This document shows, piece after piece, positions 26,802 to 33,766 of a DNA stretch of 64,000 nucleotides. The DNA lies in NCBI RefSeq assembly GCF_016862455.1, contig NZ_BOMZ01000107.1, positions 1-64,000 of the forward strand, written 5' to 3'. Source of the DNA: Actinoplanes utahensis. GTDB taxonomy: Bacteria; Actinomycetota; Actinomycetes; Mycobacteriales; Micromonosporaceae. Below the pieces are notes generated by a model. It saw only the letters and a list, made by a program, of their open reading frames with translations, was not told the DNA's origin and did not search any database. How positions within the stretch are numbered: position 1 is the stretch's first letter; each line of letters begins with the position of its first letter. The position numbers and the translations under genes are program-made.

Positions 26802-27617
26802 ATGCCGCTGACCCCGGCCGACGTTCATAACGTCGCCTTCAAGAAGCCCCCGATCGGCAAGCGGGGGTATGACGAGGAGGAGGTCGACGCCTTCCTTGAC
26901 GAGGTGGAGCGCGAGCTCGCCCGTTTAATCGAGGAGAACAACGAGCTGCGCGCCCAGGTGGAGCGCGGCGGCCGGGGTGGTGCCCCCGCCGGCCCCGGTG
27001 CCGACCCCCGCCTCACGGCGGAGCTCAACGAGCTCAAGGCACAGCTGGACCGGGTGCAGCGGGACAAGACCGCCGCCGAGCAGGCGGCCCGCCAGATGCA
27101 GGCCGAGCTGGAGCAGGTGCGTGCCCAGGGCCCCGGCCCGGGTGCTGCCGCGTCCGCCGCCGACGGCGAGCAGCAGGCCCTGCGCGTGCTGATGATGGCG
27201 CAGCGCACCGCCGACGACCACGTCGCGGACGCCCGCCGCGAGGCCGACAAGCTGCTCTCCGACGCCCGTTCCAAGGCGGAGGAGGTCACCCGCGAGGCGC
27301 GGGCCAAGGCCGACGCCCTCGAGCGGGACGCCCGTCAGCGGCACCAGGAGGCCATGGGCGGCCTGGACGCGAAGCGGACCGCGCTGCAGAAGCACATCGA
27401 GGAGCTGAAGCAGTTCGAGCGGGAGTACCGCACGCGCCTCAAGGCGTACCTGGAGAGCCAGCTCCGTGACCTGGACGGTCGTGGGCAGGGTCTCGAGGCC
27501 GAGCTGACCCGGGCCGACTCCAGCCGTGCCGTCGGCGGTTCCGGTGGTCTCGCCGCGGCCGGCCTCGCCGGGTCGTACAGCGGCGGCCGGACCAACTCCA
27601 TCGAATCGGGCCGCTGA
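26802..27617 (+). CDS. divIVA: DivIVA/Wag31 polar growth protein
   Basis: A 271-residue cytoplasmic coiled-coil protein that marks curved membranes and directs polar wall growth. The N-terminal DivIVA domain (MPLTPADVHNVAFKKPPIGK, then RGYDEEEVDAFLDEVEREL) is followed by a Gly/Pro-rich break around residues 58-70. A long coiled coil runs from about 70 to 235 (e.g. ADARREADKLLSDARSKAEE), with a second break near residue 110. The Gly/Ser-rich C-terminal tail is short. GAGGAGTTTCG precedes the ATG. In actinomycetes this gene is usually essential for tip extension. It closes the dcw cluster. Confidence 0.97.
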   Translation: MPLTPADVHNVAFKKPPIGKRGYDEEEVDAFLDEVERELARLIEENNELRAQVERGGRGGAPAGPGADPRLTAELNELKAQLDRVQRDKTAAEQAARQMQAELEQVRAQGPGPGAAASAADGEQQALRVLMMAQRTADDHVADARREADKLLSDARSKAEEVTREARAKADALERDARQRHQEAMGGLDAKRTALQKHIEELKQFEREYRTRLKAYLESQLRDLDGRGQGLEAELTRADSSRAVGGSGGLAAAGLAGSYSGGRTNSIESGR

Positions 27618-27649
27618 GCCCAGCCCCCGCACCGCGACGAGGATGAGCC

Positions 27650-28447
27650 ATGATCGTTGCTACTCTCCTGCTCATCCCCGTCGCGGTTCTGTTTCTCGCG
27701 CTCGGCATCGTCAACGGCTCGAGCAGTCTTCTCATAACCTCGATCGTGGTCAGCCTGCTGGCCGCGGTCGCTCTCGTGATCGGCCTCCGGCAGGCGGCCG
27801 CACGGCGCGCGGCTGAGTCCTCCGCCGCGCCGGCCGCCCGGGTGAGCCGGACCGGCCGCCGTGATCCCGAGTTCGACGACCTCGATCCGCCCCCGCCGCC
27901 CGCTCCCGCGATCTTCGACGAGCCGGTGGCCTTCGCGGACGATTCTGCCCCCGCGCCGACGGTGTCCGCAGGCGAATCAGGCAGCTACGAGCGGGCCGGC
28001 GTGGACGAGGCGCGGGCGGCCGGCGCCCGGGACGCCGCCACCCGTCTGGGCGACCGGGAGCCGGTCCCCGCAGACTATGCCGATTCCGACTCCATGGTTG
28101 ATTCGCCCCGTACCGCCGCCCGCGCCACGGATCCGGATGAGCACGCGTGGCGGCCGGCCACCGCGGCCGAGGCCGACGAGTTCGACGAGCCGGACGACGA
28201 CGATCCCGACGACGAGCCGCTGCCGCAGTCGGTGCGGCCCGCCGACGCCGTGCTGGTGGCCCGGTTCGACACCGAGGTGCTGGTCGTCGACGGCCGGCCC
28301 CGCTACCACATGGCCGACTGTCCGCATCTGGTCGGCCGGCTCACCGAGCCGCTGCCGGTGAACGAGGCGGTCGAGCTCGGTTTCAGCCCGTGCGGCCTGT
28401 GCCGGCCGGTGGACCGTCTGGTCGCCGCCGTGGCGCATCAGCGTTGA
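27650..28447 (+). CDS. Membrane protein with C-terminal Cys-rich, Ada-like putative zinc site
   Basis: A 265-residue protein of unknown function. Two hydrophobic helices lie at the N-terminus (about 3-23 and 27-46, around an SSSLLIT turn). A long acidic, proline-rich and probably disordered region reaches about residue 200. A small C-terminal module has RYHMADCPHLVGR, then EAVELGFSPCGLCRPV. The H-x4-C ... C-x2-C spacing and the EA-x2-GF-x-PC-x-x-C pattern resemble zinc modules such as that of Ada, so metal binding is plausible. It lies 32 nt after divIVA on the same strand and 0-20 nt before a DUF167 gene, so it may be co-transcribed with the division genes. Confidence 0.75.
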   Translation: MIVATLLLIPVAVLFLALGIVNGSSSLLITSIVVSLLAAVALVIGLRQAAARRAAESSAAPAARVSRTGRRDPEFDDLDPPPPPAPAIFDEPVAFADDSAPAPTVSAGESGSYERAGVDEARAAGARDAATRLGDREPVPADYADSDSMVDSPRTAARATDPDEHAWRPATAAEADEFDEPDDDDPDDEPLPQSVRPADAVLVARFDTEVLVVDGRPRYHMADCPHLVGRLTEPLPVNEAVELGFSPCGLCRPVDRLVAAVAHQR

Positions 28448-28467
28448 GAGCCGGGGCGGGCGTCTCC

Positions 28468-28752
28468 GTGCCGGTGCGGGTGCGGCCGGGCGCGGGGCGG
28501 ACCCGGGTGGGTGGCCGTCATGAGGGACCGCACGGACCGGCGCTGATCATCGCGGTGGGCGCGCCCGCGGTCGACGGCAAGGCGACCGAGGCGGTCCGCA
28601 AGGCTCTGGCCGCCGCGCTCGGGGTGCGGCCCGGCGAGGTGTCGCTGCGCCTCGGCGCGACCAGCCGGGACAAGGTGTTCACGGTGACCGCCCCGGCAGC
28701 GGAGTGGGAGCGGCGGCTCACCGGACTCCGTGACGGCGACTGCGACGTGTGA
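28468..28752 (+). CDS. DUF167/YggU family protein
   Basis: A 94-residue small basic protein matching the YggU/DUF167 fold. The N-terminal VPVRVRPGAGRTRVGGRHEG shows the family's V-x-P-x-A/S-x-x-x-x-V core. It is followed by LIIAVGAPAVDGKATEAVRK (the A-P-x-x-G-x-A-N/T signature) and LRLGATSRDKVFTV. Function is unknown; the gene often lies next to yggT or yggS genes in other bacteria. The start is unclear: GTG 28468 is chosen because of GGGGCGGG upstream, while TTG 28444 overlaps the preceding stop codon and would add eight residues. Confidence 0.85.
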   Translation: MPVRVRPGAGRTRVGGRHEGPHGPALIIAVGAPAVDGKATEAVRKALAAALGVRPGEVSLRLGATSRDKVFTVTAPAAEWERRLTGLRDGDCDV

Positions 28753-28841
28753 TCAAAGAGTCACGTGGGGTGTATCGTCGGTTTTCCGGCGGCGCCCTCG
28801 ACGTTCTGCCACGATTCGTCCCTTCTGCGGGCGGTGACGGG

Positions 28842-28870
28842 TTGTCGGCATAGTTCACGTTCCGTATCCT
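28842..28870 (+). promoter_or_regulatory. Candidate promoter of the dksA-lspA-rluD unit
   Basis: TTGTCG (28842-28847), a 17-nt spacer and TATCCT (28865-28870) lie in the 293-nt gap before the TraR/DksA gene. This leaves a leader of about 170 nt with no recognised structure. The rest of the gap (28753-28841) shows nothing clear. Confidence 0.5.
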
Positions 28871-29045
28871 TGCCACCCTCGCCGAGTGCGCGGCCGTTGT
28901 TCCCGCCGCGCCGTTCGTGCAGGTGGGCCCATGCGAGCCGACACGGGGACATGACCAGGGGACACGAGACGGGCGGCCCGGCGAGCCGGCCGGAGGTGTT
29001 CCGCAACCGTTGATCGCCGCGCTCGCCGCGGCCGAGGGAGCGACG

Positions 29046-29465
29046 ATGGCCAAGGCAACCGACACCCGTTCCGGCTCGGCCACACCGGCCGTGGACCGCA
29101 GCCGCAGCGCGGAGGAGACCGAGCGGATCCGGGAGGCGCTGGTCGCGCGGCTCGACGAGCTGCAGGCCGAGTACGATCAGGCGCTCAGTGAGATCACCGT
29201 GCTGCAGCGCGAGCGGCTCGCCGACTCGGCCGGGGACGACCAGGCCGACACCGGCACCAAGACGTTCGAGCGGGAGCAGGAGATCACGCTGGCCAACAAC
29301 CTGCTCGAGCGGATCACACAGGTCGAACGTGCGATCGATCGGCTCGGGTCGGGCAATTACGGTTGGTGTGAGCGGTGCGGCACCCAGATCCCGGTCGAGC
29401 GGCTGGCTGCGTTCCCCTCCGCCACCCTCTGTGTCTCGTGCAAGCAGTTGGAGGAACGACGCTGA
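29046..29465 (+). CDS. TraR/DksA-type zinc-finger regulator
   Basis: A 139-residue protein with a long N-terminal helical part and a C-terminal C4 zinc finger. The helical part includes IREALVARLDELQAEYDQAL and a second helix FEREQEITLANNLLERITQV. The finger is WCERCGTQIPVERL, then LCVSCKQLEERR, with C-x2-C-x17-C-x2-C spacing. It resembles DksA/TraR proteins that act in the secondary channel of RNA polymerase; the coiled-coil tip aspartates of true DksA are not evident, so a DksA-like stringent role is uncertain. It starts at ATG 29046 with GGGAG upstream. Its stop overlaps the lspA start, so the two are coupled. Confidence 0.9.
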   Translation: MAKATDTRSGSATPAVDRSRSAEETERIREALVARLDELQAEYDQALSEITVLQRERLADSAGDDQADTGTKTFEREQEITLANNLLERITQVERAIDRLGSGNYGWCERCGTQIPVERLAAFPSATLCVSCKQLEERR

Positions 29466-30052
29466 ACGCCGACGAGCAGGTCACGCCACGGTTCGCGACC
29501 CGTGCCGTGGCCGTCCTGGCCGCCACCGCGGTGGTCGCCGTGGTGGTCGACCAGTGGGTCAAGCACCTGTCCACCGAGAACCTGGAGCCCGGCGAGCCGG
29601 TCCGCATCCTCGGTGGCCTGATCTACCTGTCGCTGCTGCGCAACAGCGGAGCGGCGTTCAGCTTCGGCAGCGGGATCACCTGGGTGTTCCCGCTGATCAC
29701 CTTCGTGGTGGTGGGCGTGATCGTCTGGATGGCGACCCGGCTGCGGTCGGTGCCCTGGGCGATCTCCCTGGGCCTGGTGCTGGGCGGCGCGCTCGGCAAC
29801 CTGGGCGACCGCCTGTTCCGCGCGCCGGCCGTGTTCCACGGCCACGTGGTCGACATGATCAGCGTGTTCGCGCCGTACGGGGAGAAGTTCGCCGTGTTCA
29901 ACATCGCGGACAGCTGCCTCACCGTCGGTGTGTGCCTCGCGGTGCTGCTGGAGTTGACCGGACGGCAGCGCGACGGCAGCCGGATCACCAAGGAGAGCCC
30001 GGCTCCGGCCGGGGCGACGGACCCCGCCGGGGCGACGGAGGACAAGGCATGA
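29462..30052 (+). CDS. lspA: Lipoprotein signal peptidase (signal peptidase II)
   Basis: A membrane aspartic protease that removes signal peptides from prolipoproteins. Four hydrophobic segments and the catalytic motifs are present: an early VVAVVVDQWVKHLS, NSGAAFSF, then GNLGDRLFR and VFNIADSCLTVG with the two aspartates. About 30 Ala/Thr-rich residues follow the last helix. The start is unusual. No ATG or GTG lies at the expected place, but CTG 29462 is 7 nt after a strong GGAGG and overlaps the upstream stop as CTGA, so it is proposed as the initiation codon. Alternatives are GTG 29438 (no ribosome site) and GTG 29507 (cuts into the first helix). The end overlaps rluD by ATGA. Confidence 0.92.
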   Translation: MNADEQVTPRFATRAVAVLAATAVVAVVVDQWVKHLSTENLEPGEPVRILGGLIYLSLLRNSGAAFSFGSGITWVFPLITFVVVGVIVWMATRLRSVPWAISLGLVLGGALGNLGDRLFRAPAVFHGHVVDMISVFAPYGEKFAVFNIADSCLTVGVCLAVLLELTGRQRDGSRITKESPAPAGATDPAGATEDKA

Positions 30053-30981
30053 GTGGGCAGCGTTCTCTGCCGGTTCCGGACGGGCTCGACGGCATGCGGC
30101 TGGACCAGGCCGTCTCCCGTCTCTTCGGGCTCTCCCGGACCGCCGCCGCCACGCTGGTCGAGGCCGGCGACGCGATGGTCGACGGGGTGCCCCGCCCCAA
30201 GTCGGAGAAGGTGGTGGCCGGCTCCTGGCTGGAGGTGACGCTGCCGTCGCCGGCCGCGCCGCCGCCGTCGTTGGTCCCCGCGCCGGTGCACGGCATGGGC
30301 ATCATCTACAGCGACGACGACATCGTGGTGGTGGACAAGCCGGTCGGCGTCGCCGCCCACCCCAGCCCCGGCTGGACCGGCCCGACCGTGGTCAGCGGGC
30401 TGGCCGCGATGGGGCACAACGTCGCGACCAGCGGCGCGGCCGAGCGGCAGGGCATCGTGCACCGGCTCGACGTGGGCACCACCGGCATCATGGTGGTGGC
30501 CAAGAGCGAGCAGGCGTACAGCTTCCTGAAGCGGGCCTTCAAGGAGCGCGAGGTGGAGAAGCGGTACCACGCCGTGGTCCAGGGGCACCTGGACCCGCTG
30601 CGAGGCACCATCGACGCGCCGATCGACAGGCATCCGACCGCGGACTACAAGTTCGCGGTGATGTCCGGCGGCAAGCCGAGCGTCACCCACTACGACACGG
30701 TCGAGGCGTTCCGGTCGGCCAGCCTGGTGGACGTGCGGCTGGAGACGGGACGGACGCACCAGATCCGGGTGCACTTCTCGGCGATGCGGCACCCGTGCGC
30801 GGGTGACATCACCTACGGGGCCGACCCGACGCTCGCCGCCCGGCTGAAGCTGAACCGGCAGTGGCTGCACGCGCGCGAGCTGGCGTTCACGCATCCCCGG
30901 ACGTACGAGGAGGTCAGGTTCGTCAGCGACTACCCGGACGACCTGAAACACGCGCTGGACGTCCTCCAGGACGCCGGCTGA
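30049..30981 (+). CDS. rluD: RluD-family 23S rRNA pseudouridine synthase
   Basis: A 310-residue RNA-modifying enzyme. The N-terminal S4 RNA-binding domain is PDGLDGMRLDQAVSRLFGLS, then TAAATLVEAGDAMVDG. The catalytic domain contains the RluA signature GIVHRLDVGTTGIMVVAKS, whose aspartate is the nucleophile, and LETGRTHQIRVHFSAMRHPC further on. By homology it isomerises uridines in 23S rRNA helix 69; the exact site cannot be read from sequence. It is translationally coupled to lspA (ATGA), a neighbour pair conserved in many actinobacteria and Firmicutes. Confidence 0.94.
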   Translation: MSGQRSLPVPDGLDGMRLDQAVSRLFGLSRTAAATLVEAGDAMVDGVPRPKSEKVVAGSWLEVTLPSPAAPPPSLVPAPVHGMGIIYSDDDIVVVDKPVGVAAHPSPGWTGPTVVSGLAAMGHNVATSGAAERQGIVHRLDVGTTGIMVVAKSEQAYSFLKRAFKEREVEKRYHAVVQGHLDPLRGTIDAPIDRHPTADYKFAVMSGGKPSVTHYDTVEAFRSASLVDVRLETGRTHQIRVHFSAMRHPCAGDITYGADPTLAARLKLNRQWLHARELAFTHPRTYEEVRFVSDYPDDLKHALDVLQDAG

Positions 30982-30996
30982 CCGTCGGGAGACAAC

Positions 30997-32004
30997 GTGG
31001 GCCCCGCGCATCGCATGCGGGCAGTCCTCGTCCGGTTCGAGGGCTCCGCGCTCCGGTTGCAGATCATGACCGGAACGGCGGTGGCGGCTACCTTAGCGCT
31101 GGTCCTGGTGGTCTTCTGGGCCGACCGGGAGCTCCCGATCCGGCCGGAGACCGGCGATGTGCTGCGGGTGGGCGTGGTGGAGGGGCAGTCGGTCACCGGC
31201 TACCTCGACTCGTCCCGCGACGAGCTGGCGCGGCTCGTGGACCCGTCGGCGCCGGTCGCCGGCGACACCTGGGCGCTCGTCGCCTTCGGTGAGTACACCG
31301 AGGCGGGCCTGCTGGCCGGGCTGCTGGCGGGTGGTCAGGTGGCCCAGGTGTACACGCGGGCCCCGGTGGCCGGCGCCCGCACCGCCGTGGTCCGCATCCC
31401 GGTCTACCGGCTGCCGGCGGACGTGACGGCGGGCATGCTCGGGGCGGCGCTGACCCGCGACCGGGAACGCGCCGACTATCTGCGCCTGAGCCGGGAGCTG
31501 ACCGGTTCCGGTCGCAACGAGACACGACTGCGGGCGGCGTACGAGACCGCCGCGCGGATCGCCGCCGAGGAGGCGGCCGCGTACCGGGCCGGGTGTGCCT
31601 GCGTCTTCGCCGCGGTGGTGCGCGGCACGCCCGCGGTGCTCGGCACGATCGCGGCCCGGCCCCGGGTGCGGGTGGTGGACCCGGCGCCGGAGGTGCGGCA
31701 ACTGGACCGGACCGAGTTCCGGCCGCCGCTGCCCGAGGAGGTGGAGGTGGTGTCGCCGGAGCCGGCCCCGGCAGGCGTGCCGTCCGGGCTGGCCGGCGTT
31801 GCCTCCGGACCCCCGGGACCGTTACCGTCGTCGATCGGGACGGATGTGACATCTACCTCACCGGATGATTCAGGCGGCACGCCTTCCGCCGCCGTATTCC
31901 CCTCCGAGGGGGCGGTTGCCGTACCCTCTGCAACGGATACGAGCCCTGCTCATGAAGGGTTGGATGTCTCGCCGGGAGCATCCAGCGGCGATTCCGGCCG
32001 TTAA
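30997..32004 (+). CDS. Membrane-anchored protein of unknown function
   Basis: A 335-residue protein not matched to a known family. One transmembrane helix near residues 23-42 (MTGTAVAATLALVLVVFWAD) is followed by an extracytoplasmic or cytoplasmic globular part of about 190 residues (ETGDVLRVGVVEGQSVTGYL; DTWALVAFGEYTEAGLLAGL; RIPVYRLPADVTAGMLGAAL) containing a helical stretch with a CAC motif (YRAGCACVFAAVV). The last 100 residues are Pro/Ser/Thr-rich and probably disordered. It starts at GTG 30997, with GGGAG upstream, 15 nt after rluD, so it may belong to that unit. No signal-peptide cleavage site is evident. I do not assign a function. Confidence 0.7.
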   Translation: MGPAHRMRAVLVRFEGSALRLQIMTGTAVAATLALVLVVFWADRELPIRPETGDVLRVGVVEGQSVTGYLDSSRDELARLVDPSAPVAGDTWALVAFGEYTEAGLLAGLLAGGQVAQVYTRAPVAGARTAVVRIPVYRLPADVTAGMLGAALTRDRERADYLRLSRELTGSGRNETRLRAAYETAARIAAEEAAAYRAGCACVFAAVVRGTPAVLGTIAARPRVRVVDPAPEVRQLDRTEFRPPLPEEVEVVSPEPAPAGVPSGLAGVASGPPGPLPSSIGTDVTSTSPDDSGGTPSAAVFPSEGAVAVPSATDTSPAHEGLDVSPGASSGDSGR

Positions 32005-32189
32005 GTTCTCCGTTCGCGCATCGTTCGGCCGGGTTACGCAGGGACGACCGGGGGCCGTCATGTGATCAAGAACGACCGGGGGATGGGCGGTCGGCCGGTG
32101 GCCCGAATAGGGTTTGCCTCCGTAGCCTGTCAGGGGCGGGCGAGACCATCGCCGCGAAAGTAGTCGGGTAGGCGCAGAAAGGACGAGCC

Positions 32190-33665
32190 GTGGACGGGAC
32201 CGAGACCGGCTGGGGCCGGCCTGCGGAACCAGCCCCGCGCTGGCGGGCGTTGCTCGACCGTGCCCGGCATGGCCGCAGCGAGGAGCCGGAGGAGGCTCCG
32301 CAGCAACCGGAGACACCCCCGCAGCAGCAGTGGGGCCAGCAACAGCAGCAACCGGGCCGGGGATCGGCGGCGGTCGGCCGCCCGGTCAACCCGCTCGACC
32401 CGCGGCCGAGCCGGCAGGGCGGCTTCGAGCGGCCCGCCGAGCAGCAGCGCCCGCCGATGCCGCAACGGCCGATCAACCCGCTCGACCCGCGCTGGCAGAA
32501 CCGCGGCGAGACCGAGCAGCCGCACAGCTTCTTCGACCCGCCGCAGCGGTCCGCGGCGGCGCCCCCGCCGTCCGCGCCACCCCCGCCGCCGCCCGCGCGG
32601 GAGTACGGATCGGCCTACCCGCCGGCGCCCGCCCCCGCCCGCGACTATCCGCCGCCGAACGGATACGCCCCGCCGCCGGCGGCTCCCAGCGGGTACGCCC
32701 CGCCGGTCACCGGATACGTGCCACAGCCCGCCGCGTACCCGCCACCGGTCGCGCCCCCACCGCCGGCCCCGGTCCCGCAGCCCGGACGGGCCGCCGCGCC
32801 GGTCTCGCCGGCGCCCGCCGCCGCGCGGATCGAATGGCGGCAGAGCCGCACCGACGACGGCGTGGACCGTGCCGTGTCGGTGATGCGCCGCAAGCTCGGG
32901 CAGCCCCGGGTGCTGGCCTTCGCCAACCCCAAGGGCGGCGTGCACAAGACCACCGCGACCGTGCTGGCCGCGGCGACCATCGGCAGCGTCCGCGGGCGCG
33001 GTGTGCTCGCCTGGGACGACAACGAGCTGCGCGGCACCCTCGGCCTGCGGGCCGGCAGCGCCCGGCACGCGCGGACGATAAAGCACCTCCTGGCCGACCT
33101 GATGCGGATCGAGGGCCTGCACGGCGACGTCCTGCTCCAGGAGCTGGACGCCTACCTGCGGCACGCCTCGGACGGCTCCTACGACGTGCTGGCCGGCGAG
33201 GAGAACCCGCGGTTCGCTGCTCGGCTGGACCAGGCCACCGTGCGCCGCGTGATGGACCTGCTGCGCCGCACCCACGACGTGATCTGCGTGGACACCGGCA
33301 ACAACGTGGAGAGCGTGAACTGGCAGACCGTGATGCGGTCGGCCGACCAGCTGGTGATCACCACGGTGCCGCGGGAGGACGCCGCGTTCACCGCGGACTG
33401 GATGCTCGACGTGCTCGAGGAGAGCGGGATGGGCGAGATGGTGTCCAGCGCCGTGACGCTCATCTCCTGCCCCTCGCCGGGCCACCTGCCGCTGCTGGAG
33501 GACTTCCGGAAGCACTTCGCGACCCGTACCCGCGCGGTCGCCGTGGTGCCCTACGACCCGGCGCTCGAGGTGGGCTCCTCCATCGAGTACGGGGATCTCC
33601 AGCAGGAGACGCGGCAGGCGTGGTTGCGCGCGGCGTCGGTGATGTTGGAGCCCTTCGCGGAGTAG
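32190..33665 (+). CDS. Proline/glutamine-rich MinD/ParA-like ATPase
   Basis: A 491-residue protein. Residues 1-215 are low complexity, rich in Pro, Gln and Tyr, with two VNPLDPR/INPLDPR copies. The C-terminal half is a SIMIBI ATPase of the MinD/ParA type. Its deviant Walker A reads NPKGGVHKTTATVLAAA, where a histidine replaces the glycine that precedes the catalytic lysine. Switch regions include LAWDDNELRGTLG, CVDTGNNVESVNW (Walker B/switch II area) and TTVPREDAAFTADWML. The layout recalls proline-rich ATPases linked to type VII secretion or chromosome/wall positioning in actinobacteria (inference). It starts at GTG 32190 with AGAAAGGACG upstream; the preceding 185 nt have no gene. Confidence 0.85.
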   Translation: MDGTETGWGRPAEPAPRWRALLDRARHGRSEEPEEAPQQPETPPQQQWGQQQQQPGRGSAAVGRPVNPLDPRPSRQGGFERPAEQQRPPMPQRPINPLDPRWQNRGETEQPHSFFDPPQRSAAAPPPSAPPPPPPAREYGSAYPPAPAPARDYPPPNGYAPPPAAPSGYAPPVTGYVPQPAAYPPPVAPPPPAPVPQPGRAAAPVSPAPAAARIEWRQSRTDDGVDRAVSVMRRKLGQPRVLAFANPKGGVHKTTATVLAAATIGSVRGRGVLAWDDNELRGTLGLRAGSARHARTIKHLLADLMRIEGLHGDVLLQELDAYLRHASDGSYDVLAGEENPRFAARLDQATVRRVMDLLRRTHDVICVDTGNNVESVNWQTVMRSADQLVITTVPREDAAFTADWMLDVLEESGMGEMVSSAVTLISCPSPGHLPLLEDFRKHFATRTRAVAVVPYDPALEVGSSIEYGDLQQETRQAWLRAASVMLEPFAE

Positions 33666-33766
33666 GTTTTCGTTCAGCGCCGACGGTTCGCCGTCGACGA
33701 GGGTCTCAACTTGTCGTACGCCGGGACTAGGCTGCACGGCACCGTCAACGGAAGAGGGGGTTCCGG

